Assembly (NCBI GenBank): GCA_944384375.1
Contig: CALWTE010000032.1
Location: forward strand, 1 to 49,181
Reading direction: 5' to 3'
DNA from: an uncultured Clostridia bacterium
GTDB taxonomy: Bacteria > Bacillota > Clostridia > Christensenellales > UBA1242
DNA length: 49,181 nt
Shown here one piece after another: positions 15,327 through 25,209 of this stretch (positions within the stretch are counted from its first letter, which is position 1; every line of letters begins with the position of its first letter). The notes beneath the pieces were generated by a model. It worked only from the letters and a program-made list of their open reading frames with translations. It ran no database searches and was not told the origin of the DNA. A program made the translations under genes and the position numbers.

Positions 15327-15354
15327 CTAAATATCACAATCAAGGAGACAATAT

Positions 15355-16629
15355 ATGGCAAATTTAACAGTTTATGAAAATGGTTTAAGATTAATTTATG
15401 ATTATTCTAATACAATAAAAGGTGTATCAATACAGTTCTGCTGTTTAGTTGGTGGCAAGGACGAAGATGATTCCAATCGTGGTATAGCCCATTTAGCAGA
15501 GCATATGTTTTTTAAAGGTACTAACAAACGGAAAAGCAAAGAAATAAATTTAGAATTAGATAAACGCGGGGTATCTACAAATGCGTCAACATCTAATGAA
15601 GTAACGAAATTTTATGCTACAGGTATGCCCGAGCACGCTGAAATCATATTTGATATATTCAGTGATTGCTTCTTTGATTCAACCTATCCTAAAGAGGAAT
15701 TAGAGAAAGAGCGTAATGTGGTATGTAGCGAGTTAGAAATGTATGAAAACGACTTTCAAAACAAAATGGCAAATAATGGTGAAATTATAGGGCTGCAGGG
15801 TACAAAGTATGCTTACGTTTTAGGCGGTACTGTTGAATCAGTTTCTAAAATCACAACTGAAGATTTATTAAATTTTAGAAATAGATTTTATACCCCTGAT
15901 AGATTAATAATTAGTGTATGTGGGAGTATGCCACAAGAAGAAGTGGAAGAACTAATTAAACAGTATGTATTACCTAAATGTAGTACAGAGAAAAAAGAGC
16001 CTATTACTTATCATTTACCTATAAAGGAAATAGATATTAAATCTAGGACTTTGTCTACAAGCAAAGAGACAGACCAGCTTTATGCTGTGATTAATTTCCG
16101 TGGCATAAATCAATCGGCTAACGATATTGAAGCATTTAATTTAGCGGAGACGGCATTTGCTTCTACCATGACATCAAGGCTCTTTATTAAATTAAGAGAA
16201 GAAAATGGACTAGTTTATGCTGTTAGTAATTTTTCTTCTATATATGGAGAAAGTGGTACTACGGGGGTATTCTTTATTGCTAACGAAAAGAATGGGGACA
16301 AAGTTATTAATTTAATAAAGGAAGCAATAGATGAAGTACACGAAAAGGGCTTTACCCAAGAAGAACTAGATACCGCTAAAAATATACTAGTGACGAACCT
16401 ATATTTATCTACACAAACAATTACAGCAAGAGCAACAAAGAACATTATATATCTAATGTATGACAATGAATTGTTTGATATTGATAAAAAGGTAGATAAG
16501 ATAAGAGCGGTAACCTTAGACGAAATGAATAAAACATTTAACAAATACTATGATTATAAATACACAACTATGGGACTTGTATCAAAAGAGAATAAAGGTT
16601 ATTTAATTAAAACTTTTGTCAATAATTAA
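15355..16629 (+). CDS. mlpA: M16-family zinc peptidase (MlpA-like)
   Basis: A 424-residue pitrilysin-type metalloprotease. The inverted zinc motif HxxEH is present as HLAEH (46-50), with the distal zinc ligand Glu in the ERNVVCSELEMYEND helix about 75 residues on. The C-terminal M16 half follows with RLFIKLREENGLVYAVSNF (the conserved R...Y). No signal peptide, so cytoplasmic. In B. subtilis the equivalent gene (mlpA/ymxG) follows ylxY as here. The substrate is not predictable. AAGGAG lies eight bases before ATG. A weak ATAGTTTT/AAAACTAT hairpin (16636-16678) follows. Confidence 0.9.
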   Translation: MANLTVYENGLRLIYDYSNTIKGVSIQFCCLVGGKDEDDSNRGIAHLAEHMFFKGTNKRKSKEINLELDKRGVSTNASTSNEVTKFYATGMPEHAEIIFDIFSDCFFDSTYPKEELEKERNVVCSELEMYENDFQNKMANNGEIIGLQGTKYAYVLGGTVESVSKITTEDLLNFRNRFYTPDRLIISVCGSMPQEEVEELIKQYVLPKCSTEKKEPITYHLPIKEIDIKSRTLSTSKETDQLYAVINFRGINQSANDIEAFNLAETAFASTMTSRLFIKLREENGLVYAVSNFSSIYGESGTTGVFFIANEKNGDKVINLIKEAIDEVHEKGFTQEELDTAKNILVTNLYLSTQTITARATKNIIYLMYDNELFDIDKKVDKIRAVTLDEMNKTFNKYYDYKYTTMGLVSKENKGYLIKTFVNN

Positions 16630-16688
16630 AGGAAGATAGTTTTAAACAGTTACTTTGGGGGCGGATTTAAAAAACTATATCGTTTTGT

Positions 16689-16717
16689 TTGTGTTTTTTT
16701 AATAAAAATGTTAATAT
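16689..16717 (+). promoter_or_regulatory. Promoter of ftsK
   Basis: TTGTGT (16689-16694), 17-bp spacer, TAATAT (16712-16717) with extended TGT, about 25 bp before the GTAGGGGG ribosome site. Confidence 0.5.
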
Positions 16718-16748
16718 ATATAAAAAGAATAAATAGTAGGGGGTTGCT

Positions 16749-19466
16749 TTGCAAAGATACACAAGCAGAAATGTTGATGGGCAGAAAACTAGACTGACAG
16801 CAAGGGCTAAAGCTGGCATCGCTATTTTAGTCCTATCTGTTTTTTTGCTATTTTGCTTAATAGTAAACTTCTTGCCTTTTATTCGTTCTTTTATTTTGGG
16901 AACGTTTGGTTTATCTGCATACCCTGTATTAATAGTTACAGCACTAATAGGTGTATTATGTTTAACTAAGAAAAAATATGTAATTGCAAAAAATTACGTC
17001 TTTTCACTGATAGGTTTATACTTTATTTTAATTTGCGTTTTGCAAACTGCTTTGACTGATATTTCAGTATCTGGAATGGGGCAGTATTTAGCGGATACTT
17101 ATAATTCCAAAATGACACCAGGTGGGGTTTTGGCAGGAATCTTTGCATACGGTTTAGGCGCTATTGTAAATTATGTAGGGGCTTATATAATATTTGGAAT
17201 TTTAGCACTTGTTTGTGTTGCCTTTATGATAGATTATTATTTGCAACTAAAAGATTACAAAAAAATAAACGCAAGAGCTGTTTCATACCCAGTAAAGAAT
17301 ACTGATATTAAACAAAATGAAGTAACCGCGCCTTCGCCTAGAAAATCAATTTTTAATATGTTCAAGCAAAAAGAACAGACGGATAATCGTGAAGTTAACA
17401 TAACCTTAAACAGTCGCGAAGAAAAAGAATTAGTAACCAGTAAAGGCGAGGTTGAGAGCCAAAATGATAAATATGCTGAAAAAATCTTTGGTGGCGATTA
17501 CTCAAATCTTGCAAACAAAACGGAAGAAAATACAAAATCAGAAGAAGCCTTTACTCTAGAGCAATTTATCAATCAAGCTAAAGAAAACTCATTTAATAAC
17601 TTTACTAAGAAATATGAAGACGAAATGAGTCATAAGGGCTACAATAATTCAATTATTCAAAACAATGCGCGCCCTGTTGAGAATTTTGTAAATAAAACTA
17701 ATACGCAAAATATACAACAAACAGAAAATATGCAATCTAATAATTTCACTGCAGATTTAAAATTAGAGCCTTTAGAACCACTTAACGAAAAAATTGGCAG
17801 TGAAGAAGATAAGAGTATTATTGACAACATAAATAAAATTATTGACGAAGTAAAACCTGTAAATAATTTCAAGTCCGAATTCGGTCAAGATTTAAAACCA
17901 AAACAACACGAGCCAAAGCACGAACAGTTAGAAATGCCACAAACCAAACCTACTACTAGCCCTACAACTGTTTATAAGAGACCTAGTCCATATGTTAGAC
18001 CACCTTTAAACTTGTTGACTACTCAATCTAGCAAAATGGAAGAAAACGAAGCAGATTACAAAGCAAACGCTCGCATTCTGGAAGAAACTTTGGAAAGTTT
18101 CAAGATTTCCGCTGTTGTTGAAAGTATAGTGCAAGGCCCCGCTGTTACTCGTTACGAGATTAAAATGCCAGCAGGTATTTCAGTAAACAAAATCAAGCAA
18201 CATGCTGACGATATTGCAATGATGATGCGTTCCGTAGGTGGGGTAAGAATTGAAGCGCCTATTCCAGGTAAAAATCTGGTAGGTATTGAAATTCCTAACA
18301 AAAAGATTGCTACTATCGGTTTACGTGATGTTCTAGATAGTCCTGAATTCCATAACACTAAATCTGCACTACCTTTTGCATTAGGTAAAAATATTTCTGG
18401 TGCAATAAAAATTTGTGATTTAGCATCAATGCCACACTTGCTTATTGCTGGTTCTACTGGTTCGGGTAAAAGTGTGTGCTTAAACATAATTATTATTAGT
18501 TTGCTTTATAAAATGGGTCCTGACGATTTAAAACTTATTCTAATTGACCCTAAGCGTGTAGAATTTTCTAGTTATAATGGTTTACCTCAATTATACACTC
18601 CAGAAGCAATTTGCCAACCTAAACAAGCCTTGAATGCGTTTGACTGGGCTATTGCTGAAATGGACAAACGTTTTAGCACTTTCCAGCGTTTAAAAGTACG
18701 TAACTTTGAAGAATATAACTCATTAGAAGCTGTGTACAAAGGGAGAGAGCCAAAACTACCTAGAATTGTTATAATTGTAGATGAGTTGGCTGATTTAATG
18801 TCCTTTGGTAAAAAGGAATTAGAAGATAAAATTATGCGTATTGCGCAATTAGCACGTGCTGCGGGTATCCACTTAGTTCTTGCTACACAAAGGCCATCTG
18901 TTGACGTTATTACTGGTACAATTAAAACAAACTTGCCTTCAAGAATTGCGTTCTCACTTAATAATTACCAAGACTCTATGACCATTATTAATCAAGGTGG
19001 AGCAGAAAAGCTTTTAGGTAAGGGTGATATGTTGTACTTCCCACAAAACCTACCAGAGCCAGTGCGTATTCAATGTCCATTCTTGACCAATGACGAAGTT
19101 AAGAATATTGTTGATTTTGTAATTAAAAACAATGACCCAGCCGAAGACAACGAAGTCGCAACCTTTATTCAAAATGGCAAGGGGAATGGTTTAGGTTCGG
19201 GGGCAACTAGTGACGATAATGGCGAAGGTATTGAATATGACCCAATTTTGCCTAAGGCACTATTAGACTTTATTAGGTCAGGAAATGCTTCAATTTCTTC
19301 AATTCAAAGACGCTATGCGGTAGGTTATGCAAGAGCTGCAAGAATTGTTGACCAAATGGAGCAAAATGGCTTTATTTCACCAGCTGACACGACAAACAAA
19401 AGAAAAGTGCTTATAGATGAACAAAAATATAATGAATTGTTCTCTGACGGCATGTTGAATGAATAA
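16749..19466 (+). CDS. ftsK: DNA translocase FtsK/SpoIIIE
   Basis: A membrane-anchored AAA+ pump that clears chromosomal DNA from the division septum. 905 residues. Residues about 25-180 hold four membrane helices; about 185-440 is a disordered Asn/Lys/Glu/Pro linker. The motor (about 445-830) has Walker A GSTGSGKS, Walker B IVIIVDELADLM and LATQRPSVDVITG. The C-terminal winged-helix gamma domain is YDPILPKALLDFIRSGNASISSIQRRYAVGYARAARIVDQMEQ (split here only by description). The start is TTG at 16749 with GGGGG six bases upstream. In the B. subtilis order this is spoIIIE before pgsA; whether the organism sporulates cannot be told. Confidence 0.94.
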   Translation: MQRYTSRNVDGQKTRLTARAKAGIAILVLSVFLLFCLIVNFLPFIRSFILGTFGLSAYPVLIVTALIGVLCLTKKKYVIAKNYVFSLIGLYFILICVLQTALTDISVSGMGQYLADTYNSKMTPGGVLAGIFAYGLGAIVNYVGAYIIFGILALVCVAFMIDYYLQLKDYKKINARAVSYPVKNTDIKQNEVTAPSPRKSIFNMFKQKEQTDNREVNITLNSREEKELVTSKGEVESQNDKYAEKIFGGDYSNLANKTEENTKSEEAFTLEQFINQAKENSFNNFTKKYEDEMSHKGYNNSIIQNNARPVENFVNKTNTQNIQQTENMQSNNFTADLKLEPLEPLNEKIGSEEDKSIIDNINKIIDEVKPVNNFKSEFGQDLKPKQHEPKHEQLEMPQTKPTTSPTTVYKRPSPYVRPPLNLLTTQSSKMEENEADYKANARILEETLESFKISAVVESIVQGPAVTRYEIKMPAGISVNKIKQHADDIAMMMRSVGGVRIEAPIPGKNLVGIEIPNKKIATIGLRDVLDSPEFHNTKSALPFALGKNISGAIKICDLASMPHLLIAGSTGSGKSVCLNIIIISLLYKMGPDDLKLILIDPKRVEFSSYNGLPQLYTPEAICQPKQALNAFDWAIAEMDKRFSTFQRLKVRNFEEYNSLEAVYKGREPKLPRIVIIVDELADLMSFGKKELEDKIMRIAQLARAAGIHLVLATQRPSVDVITGTIKTNLPSRIAFSLNNYQDSMTIINQGGAEKLLGKGDMLYFPQNLPEPVRIQCPFLTNDEVKNIVDFVIKNNDPAEDNEVATFIQNGKGNGLGSGATSDDNGEGIEYDPILPKALLDFIRSGNASISSIQRRYAVGYARAARIVDQMEQNGFISPADTTNKRKVLIDEQKYNELFSDGMLNE

Positions 19467-19488
19467 TATACTATAGGATAGGATAAAA

Positions 19489-20226
19489 ATGAATTTACCA
19501 AATAAATTAACTTTTTTAAGAATATTTCTTGTGCCATTGCTAATGTTTTTCTACTTAGCCACTTTTATACCATACGGCAAGGTTATTGCAGTCGTAATAT
19601 TTATAGGGGCGGCGATAACAGACCATTTTGACGGGAAATTAGCACGCAAACACGGCCTTGTAACCGATTTAGGCAAGTTATTAGACCCGCTTGCTGATAA
19701 AATGCTCTATACTTGTGCATTTTTCTTAATTATTGCTGACGGGACAGTCGCATCTCCATGGGGCGTAATTGCTTTATCAATTTTGTTTGTTAGAGATAGT
19801 TTGGTTAATGGTATTAGACAGATTGCTGCTAGCAAAGGTGTAGTCGTTGCTGCTGATTTTAGTGGTAAACTAAAAGCCGTGCTTACTTATATTTACGTGC
19901 CTATGTTTATGTTTATCTCGCAAGGTATTTTTGTAGATACAGGATACGTTGCATGCGATATTATCAATCAAATTTTGGTAATTGCAGCATACATTGTGAT
20001 GGGTGTAGCAACTGTTGTAACTATTTGGTCAGGCGTAGATTATTGCATTAAGAATAAAGATGTAATAAAGCCAGCCGAACCAAAAACTCAAAACGAAATA
20101 GAAGTTGAACTGCAAGCAAAACCCGAGACAGAGCAACAAGTAAAAGAAGATACTGAACAACAAATAAAGGACGAGTCACAAACACAAAAAGTAGCAGAAA
20201 CTGAAACACAAACAAAGGAAGAATAG
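19489..20226 (+). CDS. pgsA: CDP-diacylglycerol-glycerol-3-phosphate phosphatidyltransferase with acidic tail
   Basis: PgsA makes phosphatidylglycerol phosphate, the committed step to phosphatidylglycerol, in the membrane. The CDP-alcohol phosphotransferase motif DG-x2-AR-x8-G-x3-D-x3-D is intact as DGKLARKHGLVTDLG followed by KLLDPLAD (about residues 46-69). Several membrane helices follow up to about residue 185. The protein has 245 residues against 180-195 usual; the extra C-terminal ~55 residues are hydrophilic, rich in Glu/Gln/Thr/Lys with repeated EQQ/QTQ patterns. AGGATAGGA lies upstream of ATG. The next gene begins directly after its stop. Confidence 0.94.
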   Translation: MNLPNKLTFLRIFLVPLLMFFYLATFIPYGKVIAVVIFIGAAITDHFDGKLARKHGLVTDLGKLLDPLADKMLYTCAFFLIIADGTVASPWGVIALSILFVRDSLVNGIRQIAASKGVVVAADFSGKLKAVLTYIYVPMFMFISQGIFVDTGYVACDIINQILVIAAYIVMGVATVVTIWSGVDYCIKNKDVIKPAEPKTQNEIEVELQAKPETEQQVKEDTEQQIKDESQTQKVAETETQTKEE

Positions 20227-21180
20227 ATGTCGGCTAATTTAATTATTTTTAGCGATTATTATTTGAATTTTGACGATGAGATAAAGTTTACTTTGCTTAG
20301 AAATTTTACAGGTATAGGACTTCAATTTACATCAATCAATATAGTAAATTTTGAGATAGAACCGCAAGAACTATTGAACCTTTTTAAAGAAAATACAATT
20401 ATCGCTGTTCCTTTTGATAATGAAGGAGTTTTGCAGAAAATTAGGCTTGCTACTGACGTTTATTTTGACGGTAAGTACGTAAAACAAGATTTTGGTTACA
20501 TTTCTACGAAAGGTGATAGGCATTGTTGTATTGTGGACACTACGCTCAATAATTTAGATGCAACGTTTGATTATGAAAATTTAAAAAAGATTTTTAATGC
20601 AGGAAATACATTTTGCGTAAAAATATTTGGCTTATCTAAAAATGAAGTGTTAAATGCTATTAAACCTTTATTGAATTCCGAAAAGTATGATTATTCATAT
20701 TATTCCGAATTTGGCGATTTATTGTTTTGTTTTATCAACAATAAGACAGAGCAACATCTATTTGAAAATTTTAAAAGAGATTTTTATGTAAAGTTAGGTG
20801 ACTATATCTATATAGACGAACCTTTGATGCTAAAGCAAAGTTTAATAGATTTACTGCAAATAAGGAAAATGCGTTTTACCATTTTGGATAATTGTACAAA
20901 TAATTATATAAATTCTGTTTTTTGTGAAAATCCTATTTTAAATTCGTATTATATAAAAATTGACGAAACGGATATTTCTTCAAATTTAAAATCTACCTTG
21001 ACTAGTTTTAATTTAGATTTTTTAGTTTTAATAACTAATACAGAACAAGGGATTTGCGTATCATTTATAAATGAAATAGGGGAACAACAGGCTTATTTTA
21101 AAGAGCAGTTGAATAATTATATTTCTATGCAAAAGTTTTGCAATTTTGTCTTTTATGAAATTTTAAAAAAGATACATTAA
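20227..21180 (+). CDS. Hypothetical protein in the cinA slot, probable highly diverged CinA
   Basis: 317 residues with no intact motif I can name. It lies between pgsA and recA, where Bacillota normally carry cinA. By eye, segments line up with CinA in order: the first strand and helix; TFCVKIFGLSKNEVLNAI with CinA RxxGxxES-type linker; DEPLMLKQSLIDLLQIRKMRFTILDNCTNN with the SLAxxVxxxLxxxxxTIxxAESxTGG region; and LVLITNTEQGICVSF with the GxxGPxGxxVGTVxxA strand. The MoCF GGxGPTxDD motif, the AESxTGG motif and the pyrophosphatase/amidase residues are all gone. If the homology holds it is a relic without known activity. AAGGAAG precedes ATG; cotranscribed with pgsA. Confidence 0.6.
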   Translation: MSANLIIFSDYYLNFDDEIKFTLLRNFTGIGLQFTSINIVNFEIEPQELLNLFKENTIIAVPFDNEGVLQKIRLATDVYFDGKYVKQDFGYISTKGDRHCCIVDTTLNNLDATFDYENLKKIFNAGNTFCVKIFGLSKNEVLNAIKPLLNSEKYDYSYYSEFGDLLFCFINNKTEQHLFENFKRDFYVKLGDYIYIDEPLMLKQSLIDLLQIRKMRFTILDNCTNNYINSVFCENPILNSYYIKIDETDISSNLKSTLTSFNLDFLVLITNTEQGICVSFINEIGEQQAYFKEQLNNYISMQKFCNFVFYEILKKIH

Positions 21181-21185
21181 AATGC

Positions 21186-21214
21186 TTTGCGTTTTTTAAA
21201 AAATAGTGTATAAT
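21186..21214 (+). promoter_or_regulatory. Promoter of recA with possible LexA-like site
   Basis: TTTGCG with 17-bp or TTGCGT with 16-bp spacer, then perfect TATAAT (21209-21214). Just downstream GAACATACGAAC (21217-21228) matches the Gram-positive LexA box GAACATATGTTC at 9 of 12 positions; its right half is GAAC rather than GTTC, so it is not a proper palindrome. Confidence 0.55.
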
Positions 21215-21245
21215 TAGAACATACGAACAATAAAGGAGAAAAATT

Positions 21246-22286
21246 TTGGACAGCAAAGAAAAAGAGAAAAATTTGGAGCAATTGATAGCACAAATTGAGA
21301 AACAGTTTGGTAAAGGTTCTATAATGCGTTTGGGGGACCACGCACATCAAGTCGTTGACGTAATCCCTACGGGGTGTTTGACATTAGATTTAGCATTGGG
21401 TATAGGTGGAATGCCACGTGGTAGAGTCGTAGAAATCTATGGACCTGAATCTTCAGGGAAGACAACAGTAGCACTTCATGTTGTTGCAGAAGCACAAAAA
21501 ATGGGCTGTACAGCAGCATTTATAGATGCGGAGCATGCACTAGACCCTGTATACGCGGGTAATTTAGGTGTTGATATTAATTCATTATATATATCCCAGC
21601 CAGATAATGGTGAACAAGCATTAGATATTACTGAAAGTTTAGTTAAAAGTGGTAGTATTGATTTAATTGTTATTGACTCAGTTGCTGCTCTTACACCAAA
21701 AGCAGAATTAGACGGTGAAATGGGAGACGCTCATGTAGGACTTTTGGCTAGGCTTATGAGTCAAGCAATGAGAAAATTGACCGCATATATTAACAAATCA
21801 AATGTTTGCGTAATATTTATTAACCAGTTGCGTGAAAAGGTCGGCGTAATGTTTGGAAATCCTGAAACTACAACGGGCGGTAAAGCGCTTAAATTCTATG
21901 CTAGTATCCGTTTAGATGTTAGAAAAGCCGATGCCATAAAAGATGGCAACGAAGTAATAGGTAATAGGACAAGGGTAAAGGTAGTAAAAAATAAGCTTGC
22001 GCCACCTTTCAAAACTTGTGAATTTGATATCATTTACGGTAAAGGTGTTTCTAAAGAAGGTTGCTTGCTTGATTTGGCACTTGAAACTGGTATAATACAA
22101 AAGAGCGGTAGCTGGTTTGCCTATAATGGTGAAAAAATTGGGCAAGGTAAGGAAAATGTTAAACAATATTTAGCAGATAACCCTAATATAGCAGAAGAAA
22201 TTCATAATCAAATTAGCGATTATTATAACCCTAAAAAAGATACAGTAAAGGAAGATTTGCCTGCACAAACTAAAGCAGATGAGTAA
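21246..22286 (+). CDS. recA: Recombinase RecA
   Basis: RecA forms filaments on single-stranded DNA, carries out strand exchange and triggers LexA self-cleavage. The 346-residue length is normal. Visible are Walker [10 protein letters not shown] (66-74), [20 protein letters not shown] (Walker B and loop 1), [23 protein letters not shown] (split: INQLREK, loop 2 GNPETTTGG), and an acidic C-terminal tail ending in KADE. No intein interrupts it. The start is TTG at 21246 with AAAGGAG (21232-21238). A good terminator follows. Confidence 0.98.
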   Translation: MDSKEKEKNLEQLIAQIEKQFGKGSIMRLGDHAHQVVDVIPTGCLTLDLALGIGGMPRGRVVEIYGPESSGKTTVALHVVAEAQKMGCTAAFIDAEHALDPVYAGNLGVDINSLYISQPDNGEQALDITESLVKSGSIDLIVIDSVAALTPKAELDGEMGDAHVGLLARLMSQAMRKLTAYINKSNVCVIFINQLREKVGVMFGNPETTTGGKALKFYASIRLDVRKADAIKDGNEVIGNRTRVKVVKNKLAPPFKTCEFDIIYGKGVSKEGCLLDLALETGIIQKSGSWFAYNGEKIGQGKENVKQYLADNPNIAEEIHNQISDYYNPKKDTVKEDLPAQTKADE

Positions 22287-22293
22287 AGATACC

Positions 22294-22319
22294 AAAAAGC
22301 CTTTTATTAGGCTTTTTTT
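22294..22319 (+). terminator. Terminator of recA
   Basis: 9-bp stem AAAAAGCCT/AGGCTTTTT, loop TTTATT, then TTG. Confidence 0.85.
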
Positions 22320-22378
22320 GTTTGTGCTAATTTTATTTGGTTATAATTTAAAAGCGTCAATATATTTTAAATATTGAC

Positions 22379-22407
22379 TTGACTTTTGTTTTGTATTATC
22401 TTACAAT
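22379..22407 (+). promoter_or_regulatory. Promoter of rny
   Basis: TTGACT (22379-22384), 17-bp spacer, TACAAT (22402-22407). A second TTGACT overlaps five bases upstream. Confidence 0.55.
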
Positions 22408-22472
22408 TATCTATATATAATTTATGACAATTCCATATTATATATAAATAAAATAAAAGAGAGGAATAACCA

Positions 22473-24074
22473 ATGCTCAACGCAATTAATATTGGGTTGC
22501 TTGGTTTCCAAATGAATACGGCTGTTTTTATTGTTGTATTGCTAGCTTGTTTAGCAGTAGGTGCAGTCGTAGGGATTTTTATATTTAAAACCGTTGTGGT
22601 CAAAAAAATAAATATTGCGAAAAATTCCGCTTCAAAAATTGTTGAAGACGCTCATTTAGAAGCCAAGACAATACTAAAAGAGGCTAAACTTTCGGCTCAA
22701 GAAACTTCTATAAAGATTAAAACTGATACAGAAAATGAGTTGAGAGAAAGACGTAATGAAATAGAAAAATTAAATGATAGGTTTTTACAGAGAGAAGAAT
22801 TTATTAATAATAGAGAACAAAGCCTTGAAAAGAAAAACGATAATTTAGAAAAATTTAAAGAAAGTTTAGAGAACAAAGAAAAACAAATTACACAAAAAGA
22901 GACTGAATTAGCCCAAAAAGAAGCTACCGTTATTAAAGAATTAGAGAAAACAGCAGGACTTACAAAAGAACAAGCAAAACAAACTCTTATCCAGCAAATA
23001 ACTGACGAAGCAAAGCATGATTCAGCAAAAATGATTAAAGAAATAGAGCAAGAAGCAAAGGAAAATGCTCACAAAACAGCTACCGAAATCATATGTAATG
23101 CTATACAGAAGTATTCAGCTGATTTAACTAGTGAAGTAACAGTGACGACTATACCATTACCTAATGACGATATGAAAGGCCGTCTTATCGGTAGAGAAGG
23201 CCGTAACATAAAGGCTTTAGAAACTGCCACAGGTGTAGATTTAATTATTGACGACACACCTGAAGCAATAGTTTTATCAGGTTTTGACCCTATAAGGCGT
23301 GAAGTTGCTCGAATTGCGGTAACAAAACTAATTCAAGATGGTAGAATTCACCCCGCACGTATAGAAGAAGTCGTTTCCAAAACTCAACGTGATATTGAGC
23401 ACGAAATCAAGGAAGCGGGCGAAGCTGCCGTTTTGGAAACTGGTATTGTAGGATTGCATCCAGAATTAGTAAAAACTTTAGGCCGTCTAAAATATCGTAC
23501 CAGTTATGGGCAAAATGTATTAAAACACTCAATTGAGGTGGCATTTCTTGCTGGTATGATGGCTGCTGAATTGGGTTGTGATGAAATGATAGCACGTCGT
23601 GGTGGCTTGCTACACGATATAGGTAAAGCTCTAGACCACGAAATGGAAGGTACACATGTTTCTATAGGTGTACAATTAGCTCGTAAATATAAGGAAAATG
23701 AAAAGGTTATAAACTGTATAGAGGCACATCATGGCGATGTTGAATTTACTTGTTTAGAAGCAATGCTGGTACAAGCCGCTGACGCAATTTCAAGTTCTAG
23801 ACCAGGAGCTCGTAGAGAGTCGCTTGAAAGTTACGTACGTAGATTAGAGAAACTTGAAGAAATTGCTTCATCATTTAAAGGTGTGGAAAAAGCCTATGCA
23901 ATTCAAGCAGGTAGGGAAATCCGTATTGCTGTTAAGCCAGATATGATTTCTGATGAAGACACAGTCGTTTTGGCAAGAGATATAGCAAAACGTATTGAAG
24001 CTGAAATGGAATATCCAGGTACAATCAAAGTCAATGTTATTCGCGAATTACGTTCTGTTGATTATGCAAAATAG
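22473..24074 (+). CDS. rny: Ribonuclease Y
   Basis: RNase Y is the membrane-anchored endonuclease that starts mRNA decay in many Bacillota. 533 residues: membrane helix about 14-40 ([19 protein letters not shown]), long coiled coil about 50-200, KH domain with [15 protein letters not shown] (about 235), and HD domain with [12 protein letters not shown] and [15 protein letters not shown] (catalytic HD in LLHDIGK). GAGAGG lies eight bases before ATG; an internal ATG at residue 14 is less likely as it lacks a ribosome site. It follows recA as in B. subtilis, though the usual next gene ymdB is absent. Confidence 0.97.
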   Translation: MLNAINIGLLGFQMNTAVFIVVLLACLAVGAVVGIFIFKTVVVKKINIAKNSASKIVEDAHLEAKTILKEAKLSAQETSIKIKTDTENELRERRNEIEKLNDRFLQREEFINNREQSLEKKNDNLEKFKESLENKEKQITQKETELAQKEATVIKELEKTAGLTKEQAKQTLIQQITDEAKHDSAKMIKEIEQEAKENAHKTATEIICNAIQKYSADLTSEVTVTTIPLPNDDMKGRLIGREGRNIKALETATGVDLIIDDTPEAIVLSGFDPIRREVARIAVTKLIQDGRIHPARIEEVVSKTQRDIEHEIKEAGEAAVLETGIVGLHPELVKTLGRLKYRTSYGQNVLKHSIEVAFLAGMMAAELGCDEMIARRGGLLHDIGKALDHEMEGTHVSIGVQLARKYKENEKVINCIEAHHGDVEFTCLEAMLVQAADAISSSRPGARRESLESYVRRLEKLEEIASSFKGVEKAYAIQAGREIRIAVKPDMISDEDTVVLARDIAKRIEAEMEYPGTIKVNVIRELRSVDYAK

Positions 24075-24082
24075 GAGAGTCT

Positions 24083-24919
24083 ATGCAGATTGCAGATGCT
24101 CATAATGATTTTTTAATGAATATTCATAATAAAAAAGATTTAAAAAATTATGTCAATTTATTAAAAAATAATAATGTTATAAAAGTATTTTCCGCTTACT
24201 ATTTTGACGAAACAAAAAAGTATAAAACACAAGAAGAAGTATTTAACGAAATTCAAAGTAGTTTTAATTTAATTTCAAATGAAGATATTTTTACCCCATC
24301 ATTTGAAGATATAGGTTTTATAAACAATTTGACTGATTTAGAAAGAGTAATAAAATTTAAACCTTTTTGTGTTTCACTTACGTGGAATTTTGATAACTAT
24401 TTGGCTGGCGGAGCACTTGGGAAGCAGGGGTTAACTGATTTTGGAAAAGAAGTCATACAAGTTTTAGAAGCAAGCAAAATTATAGTTGACACGGCACATC
24501 TAAATAAAAAGTCTTTTCTTGAATTCAGTAAAATCACAAAGTATCCTATATTCTGTTCTCATACAAGTTGTAGAAGTGTCTATGATATCCCACGTGCTCT
24601 AGATGATGAACAATTAAAATTGATAAGTGAAACGCATGGTTATATAGGTATGTGCTTTTATTCTAAGTTATTAAGTCAAGGAAAAGCGACGAAAGATGTT
24701 CTTTTAAAACATATAGATTATATCGCTAATTTAATAGGTTTTGATTGTTTAGGCTTGGGGACAGACTTCAATAGTACAGGTTGGCAAAATATTTTAGATT
24801 TTGAACTAGATTATAAGGGCATTTCTCACTTTCTACCATATTTAAGTTCAATTTATGGTGAAAATAATATAGAAAAATTTGCTTACAAAAATTTATTAAA
24901 TTTCTATAATATGTTTTAA
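24083..24919 (+). CDS. M19-family (membrane dipeptidase-like) peptidase
   Basis: A 278-residue amidohydrolase-fold zinc dipeptidase. Family landmarks run in order: DAHNDFL (first metal pair, residues 5-8), the acidic SFEDIGF segment that fits the bridging Glu, LTWNFDNYLAGG, LTDFGKEVI, VDTAHLN, FCSHTSCRSVYDIPRALDDEQL (metal His and conserved Arg), and LGLGTDFNST. It is shorter than typical M19 enzymes (300-400) but all metal ligands seem present. No signal peptide, so cytoplasmic; probably cleaves dipeptides. AGGAGAG precedes ATG, eight bases after rny, so cotranscribed with it. No obvious terminator follows. Confidence 0.9.
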   Translation: MQIADAHNDFLMNIHNKKDLKNYVNLLKNNNVIKVFSAYYFDETKKYKTQEEVFNEIQSSFNLISNEDIFTPSFEDIGFINNLTDLERVIKFKPFCVSLTWNFDNYLAGGALGKQGLTDFGKEVIQVLEASKIIVDTAHLNKKSFLEFSKITKYPIFCSHTSCRSVYDIPRALDDEQLKLISETHGYIGMCFYSKLLSQGKATKDVLLKHIDYIANLIGFDCLGLGTDFNSTGWQNILDFELDYKGISHFLPYLSSIYGENNIEKFAYKNLLNFYNMF

Positions 24920-25013
24920 AATAAATACACATAAGTCTCAATTTTATGCTTGAAAATGTGGCAAAATTAAACTTTATTAATTTTAATAAGTATTAAATTT
25001 TACGCAATTACGG

Positions 25014-25042
25014 TTGACAAAAAGTTAATTATTTAGTAAAAT
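25014..25042 (+). promoter_or_regulatory. Promoter of tRNA-Trp
   Basis: Consensus TTGACA (25014-25019), 17-bp spacer, TAAAAT (25037-25042); start near 25049, nine bases before the tRNA. Confidence 0.75.
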
Positions 25043-25057
25043 TTTAATACTTTTTAT

Positions 25058-25131
25058 AGGGGAGTGGCTTAACGGTAGAGTAGTGGTCTCCAAAACCATT
25101 GGTCAGAGTTCGATTCTCTGCTCCCCTGCCA
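25058..25131 (+). tRNA. tRNA-Trp (CCA), 3' CCA encoded
   Basis: A 74-nt cloverleaf with acceptor AGGGGAG/CTCCCCT, D-arm GGCTTAACGGTAGAG, anticodon stem TGGTC with loop TCCAAAA (anticodon CCA), T-arm CAGAGTTCGATTCTCTG and encoded GCCA. No terminator hairpin is visible between it and rnhA 78 bp downstream, so the two may share a transcript. Confidence 0.96.
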
Positions 25132-25209
25132 GTGTAGATAAAGTTTGAACAATGTTACATTCGTCTTGCGTTTCGTCTAAAAAATTATAAAAATAGGAAT
25201 AATTTAGAG

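Noticed and set aside
23069..23655. Open frames opposite rny
   Set aside because: They mirror the conserved KH and HD coding regions; no start signals or family resemblance.
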